A stretch of DNA of 64,000 nucleotides from Rhizobium sp. NXC14 (GTDB lineage Bacteria > Pseudomonadota > Alphaproteobacteria > Rhizobiales > Rhizobiaceae), in the NCBI RefSeq assembly GCF_002117485.1, contig NZ_CP021030.1:3771501-3835500 (forward strand), written 5' to 3'. The notes beneath the pieces were generated by a model. That model was given only the letters and a program-made list of their open reading frames with translations. It did not search any database and was not told where the DNA came from. Below are positions 18,484 to 26,923 of this stretch, in pieces. The position numbers and the translations under genes were made by a program. How positions within the stretch are numbered: the first letter of the stretch is position 1; every line of letters begins with the position of its first letter.

Positions 18484-18978
18484 ATGACAGATAGACCACT
18501 CGTCGCCATCATCATGGGCAGCCAATCCGATTGGGAGACCATGAAGAACGCGGCCGACACGCTGGAAGCGCTGGAAATCGCTTATGATGCGCGCATCATC
18601 TCAGCGCACCGTACGCCCGAGCGAATGATGAATTTCGCCAAGGGCGCACGTGCGGAAGGTTTCAAGGTCATCATCGCGGGCGCCGGCGGTGCGGCGCATC
18701 TGCCGGGCATGACCGCATCGATGACGCCGCTGCCGGTCTTCGGCGTCCCGGTTCAGTCGAAGACCATGTCCGGCCAGGACAGCCTTCTTTCCATCGTGCA
18801 GATGCCGGCCGGCATTCCGGTTGGGACCCTAGCCATCGGCAAGGCGGGTGCGGTCAACGCCGCTCTTCTCGCCGCTGCCGTGCTGGCCCTTTCCGACGAA
18901 GAGATTGCCGACAGGCTCGACGAATGGCGCGAGCGCCAGAGTGCTGCCGTCGCCGAATATCCAATGGACGACCAATGA
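18484..18978 (+). CDS. purE: N5-carboxyaminoimidazole ribonucleotide mutase PurE
   Basis: 164 residues. Converts N5-CAIR to CAIR in purine synthesis. Class I PurE motifs: [15 protein letters not shown] (substrate loop), [10 protein letters not shown], and the glycine-rich [13 protein letters not shown]. Length is normal. ATG at 18484 follows AAGGAACGGTCGCAGG. Its stop overlaps the purK ATG by four bases, implying coupled translation of the two consecutive pathway steps. Confidence 0.97.
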   Translation: MTDRPLVAIIMGSQSDWETMKNAADTLEALEIAYDARIISAHRTPERMMNFAKGARAEGFKVIIAGAGGAAHLPGMTASMTPLPVFGVPVQSKTMSGQDSLLSIVQMPAGIPVGTLAIGKAGAVNAALLAAAVLALSDEEIADRLDEWRERQSAAVAEYPMDDQ

Positions 18979-20051
18979 CCATAGGAACGATCGGCATTGT
19001 CGGCGGCGGCCAGCTCGGCCGCATGCTGGCCATCGCCGCCGCCAGATTGAATTTCCGCACTGTCATCCTCGAGCCGCAGCTCGACTGCCCCGCCGCCCAA
19101 CTGGCGAACCGGCACATCGTCGCCGCCTATGACGATCCCGCGGCGCTGGCCGAACTGGCAGACGCCTGCGACGTCGTCACCTACGAATTCGAGAATGTGC
19201 CCGTCGCAGCCGCCGAAGCGCTCTCGGCAAGCATCGCCGTCTATCCGCCTGCCAAGGCGCTCGAGGCCGCCCAGGATCGGCTCGTCGAAAAACGCTTCCT
19301 CAACGGCTGCGGCATATCAACCGCTCGCTTTCATGCAGTCGACAGCCAGGCCGATCTCGAAACCGCACTGAAAGATTTCGGCGGCCAAGGCGTGCTGAAG
19401 ACCCGCCGTCTCGGTTATGACGGCAAGGGGCAGAAGGTTTTCCGCTCGCCCGCCGACAATCCTGACGGCGCCTATGCCGCGCTCGGGGCCGTGCCGCTCA
19501 TCCTCGAAAGCTTCGTCGCCTTCGAGCGAGAGGTCTCGATCATCGCCGCGCGTGCCGCGGATGGGACGGTCGTCTGCTTCGATCCCGCCGAGAATGTCCA
19601 CCGCAACGGCATCCTCCACACCTCGACCGTTCCGGCCGCAATCTCGGCGACGACTGCGGAGACCGCTCGTCAATCGGCCGAAAAGATTCTCGCCGCGTTG
19701 AACTATGTCGGCGTGATCGGCATCGAATTCTTCGTGCTCGCCGATGGCGGCTTGGTCGCCAACGAGATGGCGCCGCGCGTCCACAATTCCGGTCATTGGA
19801 CGGAAGCCGCCTGCGTCGTCAGCCAGTTCGAGCAGCATATCCGCGCTGTCGCCGGCCTGCCGCTCGGCAATGGCGAGCGGCACTCCGACTGCGTCATGCA
19901 GAATTTGGTCGGTGACGATATCCTTGCCGTCCGCGACTGGCTGCAGCGTCCCGACACGCTGGTTCACCTCTATGGCAAGAGCGAGTGGCGCCCCGGCCGC
20001 AAGATGGGTCATGTCACGACATTGGCGCCGAAATTGCCGGTTTCGGGATGA
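18975..20051 (+). CDS. purK: N5-carboxyaminoimidazole ribonucleotide synthase PurK
   Basis: 358 residues. ATP-grasp enzyme making N5-CAIR from AIR, bicarbonate and ATP. N-terminal [23 protein letters not shown]-grasp core with [20 protein letters not shown] and [20 protein letters not shown], then [14 protein letters not shown], the PurK signature. Start at 18975 in the ATGA overlap with purE. Downstream lie the rpmJ promoter candidate and a GC-rich hairpin. Confidence 0.97.
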   Translation: MTIGTIGIVGGGQLGRMLAIAAARLNFRTVILEPQLDCPAAQLANRHIVAAYDDPAALAELADACDVVTYEFENVPVAAAEALSASIAVYPPAKALEAAQDRLVEKRFLNGCGISTARFHAVDSQADLETALKDFGGQGVLKTRRLGYDGKGQKVFRSPADNPDGAYAALGAVPLILESFVAFEREVSIIAARAADGTVVCFDPAENVHRNGILHTSTVPAAISATTAETARQSAEKILAALNYVGVIGIEFFVLADGGLVANEMAPRVHNSGHWTEAACVVSQFEQHIRAVAGLPLGNGERHSDCVMQNLVGDDILAVRDWLQRPDTLVHLYGKSEWRPGRKMGHVTTLAPKLPVSG

Positions 20052-20091
20052 GAAAACGGCCGTGCGGCTTGGGAAAAACACCGTCACGTGG

Positions 20092-20120
20092 TTGACACGC
20101 TGGAGGTGACGAGGTATCTG
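20092..20120 (+). promoter_or_regulatory. Sigma70-like promoter candidate ahead of rpmJ
   Basis: TTGACA (20092-20097), 17-bp spacer, TATCTG (20115-20120). Transcription would begin near 20127, a few bases before the hairpin at 20136-20156 and 90 bases before the rpmJ ATG. This is the cleanest -35/-10 pair in the window. Confidence 0.5.
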
Positions 20121-20135
20121 CACCCCCACCTAAAG

Positions 20136-20160
20136 AGCGCGCCCCGACGGCGCGCTTTTG
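20136..20160 (+). terminator. GC-rich hairpin with short T-run between purK and rpmJ
   Basis: AGCGCGCC (20136-20143), loop CCGAC, GGCGCGCT (20149-20156), then TTT. A perfect 8-bp stem. As a terminator it would end purEK; because a promoter candidate lies just upstream, it could also act in the rpmJ leader. Confidence 0.65.
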
Positions 20161-20216
20161 ATTGTTAAAGTTACGGGCGAATGTGAATTCCCCCATAGAG
20201 ATCGCGGATCAGAAAA

Positions 20217-20342
20217 ATGAAGATCAAGAATTCGCTCAAGTCGCTCAAGGCACGCCACCGTGACAACCGTCTGGTTCGTCGCAAGGGCCGCATTTACATC
20301 ATCAACAAGCTGAACCCGCGCTACAAGGCTCGTCAGGGCTGA
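20217..20342 (+). CDS. rpmJ: 50S ribosomal protein L36
   Basis: 41 residues ([20 protein letters not shown] opening, [11 protein letters not shown] ending). This is the cysteine-free form of bL36, without the zinc-binding C-x2-C...H site of the 37-residue form, as is usual in Rhizobiales. Start ATG at 20217 after an A-rich stretch with a weak SD (GGATCAGAAAA). It stands alone with its own promoter candidate at 20092. Very short, but the sequence is unmistakable. Confidence 0.95.
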   Translation: MKIKNSLKSLKARHRDNRLVRRKGRIYIINKLNPRYKARQG

Positions 20343-20449
20343 TTGCGCGAATCCGGATCGTGCGCCGCTCAGAGTGCGGCAACGGACATCCGAGGGTCGC
20401 TGCGGTGATCACGGCTAATTTGTTTGATCTTCGGCGCTGGCGGACTAAT

Positions 20450-21064
20450 ATGTCCGCCATGCGCTTTTTTGCTTTGACGTCAGCGGTGCTGCCGCTCGCC
20501 TTCATCCTCTCCACCTCCCCGTTTCCGGTCGCCGCGGCGGAAAAGAACGTCATCGTCGAGCGGAGGGATGCCACTAGTTCGCCGAAGCAGCGTCTTGATC
20601 AGCTCTTCAGTCAGCTGAAGCGCGAGCGTGATCCTGATAAGGCCAGCAGCATCGCCAATGAAATTCGTCTGGAGTGGAATGATTCCGGCAGTGCGACCGT
20701 GAACCTGCTGATGCACTGGGCCGACAAGGCGATCGAGGAAAAACGCAATCCCGCCGCTCTCGATTTCCTCGACGAGGCGATTGCCCTCAAGCCCGATTAC
20801 GCCGAGAGCTGGAATCGCCGCGCCACGCTGAATTTCGTCATGGGCAATTACCGCAAGTCGATGTCCGACATCGAGCATGTGCTGGATATCGAGCCGCGCC
20901 ATTTCGGCGCGCTCTCCGGCATGGCCGCGATCCTCAACAATTCCGGCAATGATCAATTGACCCTGAAGGCCTGGGAACGGTTCCTCGATATCTATCCCGC
21001 CGATCGCACCGCGCAGGAGCAGGTCAACATGCTTGCGGAAAAACTGGCCGGCAATCGAACCTGA
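20450..21064 (+). CDS. Exported tetratricopeptide-repeat protein
   Basis: 204 residues from MSAMRFFALTSAVLPLAF, a signal peptide ending near AAAEK; a second Met three codons on (20459) is equally possible. TPR-like helices from about residue 85 to 195, e.g. AIEEKRNPAALDFLDEAIAL, then NRRATLNFVMGNYRKSMSDI, then GNDQLTLKAWERFLDIYPAD. Probably a periplasmic protein-interaction module. The partner is unknown. It stands alone between rpmJ and an alpha/beta hydrolase. Confidence 0.82.
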   Translation: MSAMRFFALTSAVLPLAFILSTSPFPVAAAEKNVIVERRDATSSPKQRLDQLFSQLKRERDPDKASSIANEIRLEWNDSGSATVNLLMHWADKAIEEKRNPAALDFLDEAIALKPDYAESWNRRATLNFVMGNYRKSMSDIEHVLDIEPRHFGALSGMAAILNNSGNDQLTLKAWERFLDIYPADRTAQEQVNMLAEKLAGNRT

Positions 21065-21174
21065 AGCAGGCTCGCCGAGCTTGACCTGCGCCCAGAGCGC
21101 GCAATTTTAGAACTGTCGAGGGAGTTTGACACGATCGTCCCCCGCAAAATCCATCGATCGTCGCCGTTAAGATC

Positions 21175-22494
21175 ATGCTTGCCGAAGTTTCCGCTTTTCT
21201 CGCCCCGCTCGCCGCCGCCATCGGCTACTCCTCTTACAAGGCGCGGCAATTCGAACAGACCTATCCGAATATAGGCGAGTTAACGGATGTCGGCGGCTAC
21301 CGCATGAACGCCGTCCATGTCGAGCGTCCCGAAAATGCGGACCTTCCGGCGCTCGTCTTCATTCACGGCGCCAGCGGCAATCTGCTCGATCAGATCGTCG
21401 CTTTTCGCGCACTGCTCGAAGGCCGGGCGGAAATGCTGTTCGTCGATCGTCCCGGTCACGGCTATTCGGAGCGCGGCGGCCCTGAGAACGCCCTACCCTC
21501 GGGCCAGGCCGATGCAATCGCCCGACTGATGGAAAAGCGCGGCATCGAGAAGGCGATCATCGTCGGCCATTCCTTCGGCGGCGCGATCACCGCCGCCTTC
21601 GGCCTGCGCCACCCGGATAAGACCGCCGGCCTGCTCTTCCTCGCGCCGGCCACCCATCCGTGGCCCGGCGGCATCGACTGGTATTATCATGTGGCGACCG
21701 TGCCGGTCATCGGTTGGCTCTTCAACCACGCCGTCGTCGTTCCGCTTGGACTGAGCCGGCTGGAGCGCGGCACGCTGAATGTCTTCCGTCCCAATCCACG
21801 CCCTGCCGACTACATCGAAAAAACCGGCCCGTCGCTCGTGCTGCGGCCGCGCACCTTCCACAACAATGCGGCCGATTTCAAAAGACTGCTCGCCTATGTG
21901 AAGGAGCAGTCGCCGCTCTATTCGCAGATCACCGCGCCGACCGTCATCATCACAGGCGACCGCGACGAGATCGTCTGGGAACACCTGCATTCGCGTGGCC
22001 TTGCCCGCGATATAGCAGGCTCCGAACTCGTCACGGTCCGCGGCGTCGGTCATAAGCCGGATTATCTCGCCACCGACGTCGCCATAGCCGCCATGGAAAA
22101 GATCGCCGGCGAGCCGCGCGACCTCCAGTCGGCCGCCCGCAGAGCCGAAGAGAGGCTCGCCGCCCCATCACGCGACCGAGCGGCGGAAACTCCGTGGTCT
22201 CTGATCAGGCGCCCGGCATGGTGCGCGACATCTCGGGACTCGAACGTCCCGCTGGCAAGATGTTCGGCGGGGCGCTCGCAACCTCCCTCAGGCGCCGAGC
22301 CGCACACCGCCGTCGCAGGTGACGACATGACCGCTCATGAAGCCGCTTTCGATCAGGAATGCGATCGCCTGCGCGATATCCTCCGGCCTGCCGACACGGC
22401 CGACCGGCGTGCGGCCGGCGAAATCCGCGAAGACGCTGCTGCGCTGCTCGAATGGCAGGAAATGCCACCAGGGCGTATCGACGACCCCGGGTGA
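21175..22494 (+). CDS. Alpha/beta hydrolase, C-terminal end probably altered by a frameshift
   Basis: Open frame of 439 residues. N-terminal hydrophobic segment (about 5-20), then an alpha/beta-hydrolase fold: oxyanion-hole HGASGN (64-69), nucleophile S133 in GHSFGG, acid in ITGDRDEIV and catalytic His in GVGHKPDY. After about residue 330 the frame loses coding character and reads across the end of the antisense SDR gene by 207 bp. The -1 frame from the CCCC run at 22163-22166 instead has high GC at third positions and gives LERPAGKMFGGALATSL up to a stop at 22320-22322. A one-base loss there would shorten the ancestral protein to about 382 residues. Substrate unknown. Confidence 0.8.
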   Translation: MLAEVSAFLAPLAAAIGYSSYKARQFEQTYPNIGELTDVGGYRMNAVHVERPENADLPALVFIHGASGNLLDQIVAFRALLEGRAEMLFVDRPGHGYSERGGPENALPSGQADAIARLMEKRGIEKAIIVGHSFGGAITAAFGLRHPDKTAGLLFLAPATHPWPGGIDWYYHVATVPVIGWLFNHAVVVPLGLSRLERGTLNVFRPNPRPADYIEKTGPSLVLRPRTFHNNAADFKRLLAYVKEQSPLYSQITAPTVIITGDRDEIVWEHLHSRGLARDIAGSELVTVRGVGHKPDYLATDVAIAAMEKIAGEPRDLQSAARRAEERLAAPSRDRAAETPWSLIRRPAWCATSRDSNVPLARCSAGRSQPPSGAEPHTAVAGDDMTAHEAAFDQECDRLRDILRPADTADRRAAGEIREDAAALLEWQEMPPGRIDDPG

Positions 22495-23004
22495 GACTCC
22501 GTTGACGCGCAGCGGCTTCAGCTCGACGGCTAGTACCGGTACCATCGCCTCAATTCCGGCATTGATGGCGGCAAGCCCTGCCGTGCCGGGCATCGCCGCT
22601 TGGGCGCTGACCGCAGAGACGAAGGTGATGCTGCCGCCCGGTTGCAGGAAGGGTAGTGCCGCCTGTGCCGCAGCCGCATGCGGAATGAGTTTGGTCTGAA
22701 ATCCGGCGAGCAGATCCGCCATATCGAGCGTTGCGAAGGGACCTGCGCCATGGCCGCTGCCCATCGCCAGCACGAGATGGCCGAAGGCGCCAATGCCGGC
22801 AAAAACTCTTGCTAGGCTTGAAGACTCCGTCGCATCGAGTACGACGGTGCGCAGATCGCCGACTAGCGAAGCTTGTGCGGCCGCGAGTTTTTCGCCGTCG
22901 CGGCCTGCGATGGTGACCGCGTATCCCTGTTTCAAAAGTAAGTTTGCTGTGGCAAGGCCGATGCCGGATGAACCGCCGATGATGACCACATGCTGCAAAG
23001 TCAT
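22288..23004 (-). CDS. Short-chain dehydrogenase/reductase fold protein lacking the Tyr-Lys pair
   Basis: 238 residues. Rossmann N-terminus HVVIIGGSSGIGLATANLLL binds a dinucleotide (TGxxxGxG variant GGSSGIG). Where active SDRs have YxxxK after a serine, this protein reads SAVSAQAAMPGTAGLAAINA: Tyr and Lys appear replaced by Leu and Asn. The C-terminal VNGVSPGVVDTPWW and a closing VVTCDGGVRL are SDR-typical. Start at 23004 (MTLQHVVIIGG). Divergent from the MmyB-like regulator at 23119, a common arrangement in which that regulator controls the SDR. It may be non-catalytic or use another base. Confidence 0.85.
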   Translation of the reverse strand: MTLQHVVIIGGSSGIGLATANLLLKQGYAVTIAGRDGEKLAAAQASLVGDLRTVVLDATESSSLARVFAGIGAFGHLVLAMGSGHGAGPFATLDMADLLAGFQTKLIPHAAAAQAALPFLQPGGSITFVSAVSAQAAMPGTAGLAAINAGIEAMVPVLAVELKPLRVNGVSPGVVDTPWWHFLPFEQRSSVFADFAGRTPVGRVGRPEDIAQAIAFLIESGFMSGHVVTCDGGVRLGA

Positions 23005-23104
23005 GATGATGCTCCTTGAACTCATTGATCCGCAGGCGGGGATCACCTGCGACTTTGGCACCATGCGCCCAATGAAAACGGCAAACAGTTCCAATTTTAT
23101 CCTG

Positions 23105-23114
23105 GTATCGATAC
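23105..23114. promoter_or_regulatory. GTATCGATAC palindrome in SDR/regulator divergent spacer
   Basis: A perfect 10-bp palindrome five bases before the regulator's first ATG, in a 114-bp divergent spacer. Placement is what autorepression would need; the sequence is short enough to arise by chance. Confidence 0.35.
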
Positions 23115-23118
23115 TGAT

Positions 23119-23985
23119 ATGATCGGACCCATGGATCAGAAAACCGACGTCTTCGAAGCCCGCCGCCGCGAATTCGCGGCCTTCCTGCGTTCACGCCGCG
23201 AGCGGCTGGCGCCATCTGACGTCGGCTTACCGGAAGGCATCCGCCGACGCACTCCAGGCCTGAGGCGCGAGGAACTCGCCATGCTCGCAGGCGTCGGCAC
23301 CACCTGGTACACATGGCTGGAGCAGGCCCGCAACGTCCGCCCCTCCCCACAGGTGCTAAACGCCCTTGCCGATGCCCTCCGCCTCGATGACGCCGAGCGC
23401 CGGCACCTCTTCACCCTCAATAATCGCCAGGCGGTACAGGCGATGTCGACAACACCCGAACACGTCGACGAGCCGCTGCAGCGCGTGCTCGCCAATCTGA
23501 CCCATCAACCGGCCTATGTGCTCGGCCGCCGATGGGATGTGCTCGCCTGGAACCGCGCCACCGATGTGCTCTTCGGTGGCTATGACACGCTTGAGCGCGA
23601 CGAGCGCAACATCATGCATCGTCTCTTCGTCGACCCTGCACATCGCCGGCTGCTCGTTGATTGGGAATCGGTTGCCCGCGTCTCCCTCGCGATGTTCCGG
23701 GCCGACAGCGCTCGTTATGCCGGTGATCCGGATTTCGAGCGGCTGATTGCACTGCTCATGCAGGCAAGTGACGAGTTCCGCAGTTGGTGGCAGCGCCACG
23801 AGGTGATCAGCGCGCTATCCGGCATCAAGCGCATCGATCATCCGGTCATGGGCCGCATGTCCTTCGAACACACCGGCCTGGCGCTGACGAACCGGCCCGA
23901 GATGAAGCTCATCGTCTACACGCCGCTCGATGACAACGATACCAACAGCAAACTCGCCAAACTGCTGGATCAGGATCCGGGATAA
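23119..23985 (+). CDS. XRE/MmyB-like helix-turn-helix transcriptional regulator
   Basis: 288 residues from 23119; a Met at 23131 (MDQKTDVFEARRREF) is an equally good start. N-terminal HTH with the family phrase TPGLRREELAMLAGVGTTWY and TWLEQARNVRPSPQVL, then the MmyB-like ligand-binding region (VLAWNRATDVLFGGY, NIMHRLFVDP). Such regulators usually sit next to and control an SDR or other oxidoreductase, as here with the divergent SDR. Ligand unknown. Confidence 0.9.
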   Translation: MIGPMDQKTDVFEARRREFAAFLRSRRERLAPSDVGLPEGIRRRTPGLRREELAMLAGVGTTWYTWLEQARNVRPSPQVLNALADALRLDDAERRHLFTLNNRQAVQAMSTTPEHVDEPLQRVLANLTHQPAYVLGRRWDVLAWNRATDVLFGGYDTLERDERNIMHRLFVDPAHRRLLVDWESVARVSLAMFRADSARYAGDPDFERLIALLMQASDEFRSWWQRHEVISALSGIKRIDHPVMGRMSFEHTGLALTNRPEMKLIVYTPLDDNDTNSKLAKLLDQDPG

Positions 23986-24060
23986 AGCCTGCCCCTCGCA
24001 TTGCCGCGGGCCGCAGCAGCCCCATATGTCTTTCCGTTGTTGTCCATAGGAGGGGAAATC

Positions 24061-25797
24061 ATGGGCCGCCTGCATATCGGGACGATCTCCGTCATATCGG
24101 CATTGTCGCTCACTATGACGACGGCCTTCGCGGCCTCGCCCGCACCGGTCGAGGCCGAACACGGGATGGTCGTCACCGCCCAGCATCTGGCGACCGATGT
24201 CGGCGTCGAGGTGCTGAAGAGCGGCGGCAACGCCGTCGATGCAGCGGTCGCCGTGGGTTATGCACTGGCGGTCGTCTATCCCTCGGCCGGCAATCTCGGC
24301 GGCGGCGGCTTCATGACCATCCGCCTGAAAGACGGCACCAAGGCTTTCCTCGATTTCCGCGAGCGCGCGCCGCTCGCCGCGACAAAGACAATGTATCTCG
24401 ATACTAAGGGCGATATCGTGCCGCGGGCCAGCCTTGATGGCTATCTCGCCGTCGGCGTTCCGGGCTCCGTCATGGGTTTCGAGACGGCTCGCGAGAAATA
24501 CGGCACCCGCTCACGCCAGGATCTTATCGGGCCGGCGCTCCGCTTCGCCAAGGAGGGCTACACGCTGGAACAGGGTGACGCGGCGATCCTTGCCGGCAGC
24601 GCCAAGCGTCTTGCCAAGGACGAGACGGCGGCGAAGATTTTCCTGAAACCGGACGGCAAGCCCTATGGCTCCGGCGAAAAGCTTGCGCAGCCGGATCTCG
24701 CTGCAGTCCTGGCGGCCATTTCGGAAAAAGGACCGGACGCCTTCTATAAGGCTGCCCCCGCCGAGGCGATCGTAAAAGCGAGCCAGGCCAAGGGCGGCAT
24801 CCTCGCCAAGGGGGACTTCGAGCAATATGCCGTGCGCGAGCTGAAGCCGATCGAGTGCAATTACCGCGGCTATGACATCATCTCCTCGCCGCCACCGTCT
24901 TCCGGCGGCGTGATCATATGCGAGATCCTCAACGTCCTCGAAGGTTATCCGCTCTCCTATCTCGGCTACGCCTCGGCTGAAACCGTGCATGTGATGGTCG
25001 AGGCGATGCGCTACGCCTATGTCGACCGCAACGCGGCCCTCGGCGATCCCGATTTCGTCGACAATCCGGTCGAAAAGCTGCTCGACAAGAGCTACGCCAA
25101 GGAGATCGCAGCAAAGATCGATCCCTACAAGGCCGGGACTTCGGCCAACCTGGAACCGCTCGGCGGCAAGGAAAGCAACGAGACGACCCACTATTCGATC
25201 ATTGACGACGAGGGCAATGCGGTTGCCGTCACCTATACACTGAACGGCTCCTTCGGCGCAGCGGTCGTGGCACCCGGCACCGGTATTCTGCTCAACAACG
25301 AGATGGACGATTTCACCTCCAAGCCGGGTGTGCCGAACCTTTATGGCCTCGTTCAGGGCGAAGCCAACGCCATCGCTCCGAAGAAGACGCCGCTCTCCTC
25401 GATGAGCCCGACGATCGTCACCCGCGACGGCAAGCCCTTCATGGTGATCGGCAGCCCCGGCGGTTCGCGCATCATAACAATCACGCTGGAGGCGATTTTG
25501 AATGTCGTCGATTTCGGCATGGATATCAGCCAGGCGGTCAACGCACCGCGGTTTCATCACCAATGGCAGCCCGACAAGGTCTATCTCGAGCCCTATGCGC
25601 TCTCGCCGGATACGGAAAAGACGCTTGCGGCAATGGGCTATAGCTTCGACGGCGGCAACGGCGCGCCGCTCTGGGGCCAGGCCGCTGGCATCCTCGTCGG
25701 CGGCAAAAGCCTTGCCGCAATCGAAAAGGGCGGCGGCGCTCGTTACAACGGCGCCATGGACGCCCGCGCGACAGAAGGCTCGGCGGGCGGCTATTGA
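24061..25797 (+). CDS. ggt: Gamma-glutamyltransferase
   Basis: 578 residues. Periplasmic Ntn-hydrolase that hydrolyses or transfers gamma-glutamyl groups from glutathione; autocleaved into two subunits. Signal peptide 1-about 24 (ISALSLTMTTAFA). The large subunit has GGNAVDAAVAVGYALAVVYP. Self-cleavage occurs before the Thr of NETTHYSIIDDEGNAV, which becomes the nucleophile. The small subunit contains NNEMDDF and SSMSPTIV, and the substrate loop GSPGGSRI. Start at 24061 after AGGAGGGGAAATC. All key residues look intact. No obvious partner gene next to it. Confidence 0.95.
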   Translation: MGRLHIGTISVISALSLTMTTAFAASPAPVEAEHGMVVTAQHLATDVGVEVLKSGGNAVDAAVAVGYALAVVYPSAGNLGGGGFMTIRLKDGTKAFLDFRERAPLAATKTMYLDTKGDIVPRASLDGYLAVGVPGSVMGFETAREKYGTRSRQDLIGPALRFAKEGYTLEQGDAAILAGSAKRLAKDETAAKIFLKPDGKPYGSGEKLAQPDLAAVLAAISEKGPDAFYKAAPAEAIVKASQAKGGILAKGDFEQYAVRELKPIECNYRGYDIISSPPPSSGGVIICEILNVLEGYPLSYLGYASAETVHVMVEAMRYAYVDRNAALGDPDFVDNPVEKLLDKSYAKEIAAKIDPYKAGTSANLEPLGGKESNETTHYSIIDDEGNAVAVTYTLNGSFGAAVVAPGTGILLNNEMDDFTSKPGVPNLYGLVQGEANAIAPKKTPLSSMSPTIVTRDGKPFMVIGSPGGSRIITITLEAILNVVDFGMDISQAVNAPRFHHQWQPDKVYLEPYALSPDTEKTLAAMGYSFDGGNGAPLWGQAAGILVGGKSLAAIEKGGGARYNGAMDARATEGSAGGY

Positions 25798-25919
25798 CGG
25801 TCGGCAAGCCACCAAGCATAGGCGCAATGGTCATTCATGTCACGGTGACAAAGTCACCGTTCACAAACCGTTTGCCCCGTCCTATGCATGAGCGACGCCG
25901 CAAGCAGGACGATTCTCGA

Positions 25920-26894
25920 ATGGTCAGCATTGAAATGATTGTTGCCGCCCGCGCTCGACTGCGCGGTCGCGCGCGCCGCACGCCGCTTCTCTCCTCCCCC
26001 TTCCTGGACGAGATCGCCGGCCGGCGCCTGTTCGTGAAGGCGGAATGTCTGCAGCATTCGGGTTCCTTCAAGTTTCGCGGCGGCTGGTCTGCCGTCTCCG
26101 GGCTCGACCCGGCGGTACGCGCGCGCGGCGTCATTGCCTTCTCCTCGGGCAATCATGCGCAGGGTGTCGCGCTTGCCGCCAAGCTGCACGGCGTGCCCGC
26201 GGTCATCATCATGCCGAGCGATGCGCCGAAGCTGAAGATCGCCAATACCCGCGCCTTTGGCGCCGAAGTCGTACTCTACGACCGCGCCAACGAGGATCGC
26301 GACGAAATCGGCGCCCGGCTCTCCGCCGAGCGCGGCCTGACGCTGATCAAACCTTTCGACGAACCGCTTGTCATCGCCGGTCAGGGCACGACTGGTCTCG
26401 AAATCTCCGAACAGGCGGCAGAAGAAGGTATAACGGAAGCCGAGGTGCTCGTTCCCTGCGGCGGCGGCGGACTGACGTCAGGCATCGCGCTCGCCCTCGA
26501 AGCCAGCGCCCCCGGCTTTCGCGTCCGTCCCTGCGAGCCCAGGGACTTCGACGATACCACCCGCTCGCTCGCCTCCGGCAGGATCGAACGCAACGCCTCC
26601 ATGTCGGGTTCGATCTGCGATGCGATCATCACACCGGAGCCGGGCAAGATCACCTTCCCGATCTTGAAGCGCCTCGCCGGCGCCGGCATCGTCGTCACCG
26701 ACGACGAGGCGCTGCGCGCCATGGTGCTGGCCTTCGTCAGATTGAAGATTGTCGTCGAGCCGGGCGGTGCCGTGGCGCTGGCTGCTGCCCTCTTCCACGG
26801 CGAGGCGCTGGAAAGCGATACCGTCGTTGCCGTCACCTCCGGCGGCAATGTCGATGCCAATATCATCGCTATGGCGTTGGAACGCTTCGGCTGA
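25920..26894 (+). CDS. PLP-dependent threonine/serine dehydratase-like enzyme
   Basis: 324 residues, fold type II. PLP lysine in SGSFKFRGG (about residue 50), substrate loop SSGNHAQGVALAAKLHG, phosphate-binding loop CGGGGLTSGIALAL and C-terminal TSGGNVD. It lacks the ACT regulatory domain of biosynthetic IlvA. Candidate activities are catabolic threonine/serine dehydratase, threo-3-hydroxyaspartate dehydratase or a racemase; sequence alone does not separate them. Start at 25920 (MVSIEMIVAARARL). Converges with the SDR gene on a 22-bp palindrome. Confidence 0.88.
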   Translation: MVSIEMIVAARARLRGRARRTPLLSSPFLDEIAGRRLFVKAECLQHSGSFKFRGGWSAVSGLDPAVRARGVIAFSSGNHAQGVALAAKLHGVPAVIIMPSDAPKLKIANTRAFGAEVVLYDRANEDRDEIGARLSAERGLTLIKPFDEPLVIAGQGTTGLEISEQAAEEGITEAEVLVPCGGGGLTSGIALALEASAPGFRVRPCEPRDFDDTTRSLASGRIERNASMSGSICDAIITPEPGKITFPILKRLAGAGIVVTDDEALRAMVLAFVRLKIVVEPGGAVALAAALFHGEALESDTVVAVTSGGNVDANIIAMALERFG

Positions 26895-26901
26895 GACAGA
26901 C

Positions 26902-26923
26902 CGGCGGCTTGATCAAGCCGCCG
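26902..26923. terminator. Perfect 22-bp palindrome between convergent genes
   Basis: CGGCGGCTTGATCAAGCCGCCG at 26902-26923 is its own reverse complement and covers the stop codon of the SDR gene. As RNA it makes an 8-bp GC stem on either strand. Neither side has a T-run, so termination would be weak or Rho-assisted. Confidence 0.5.
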
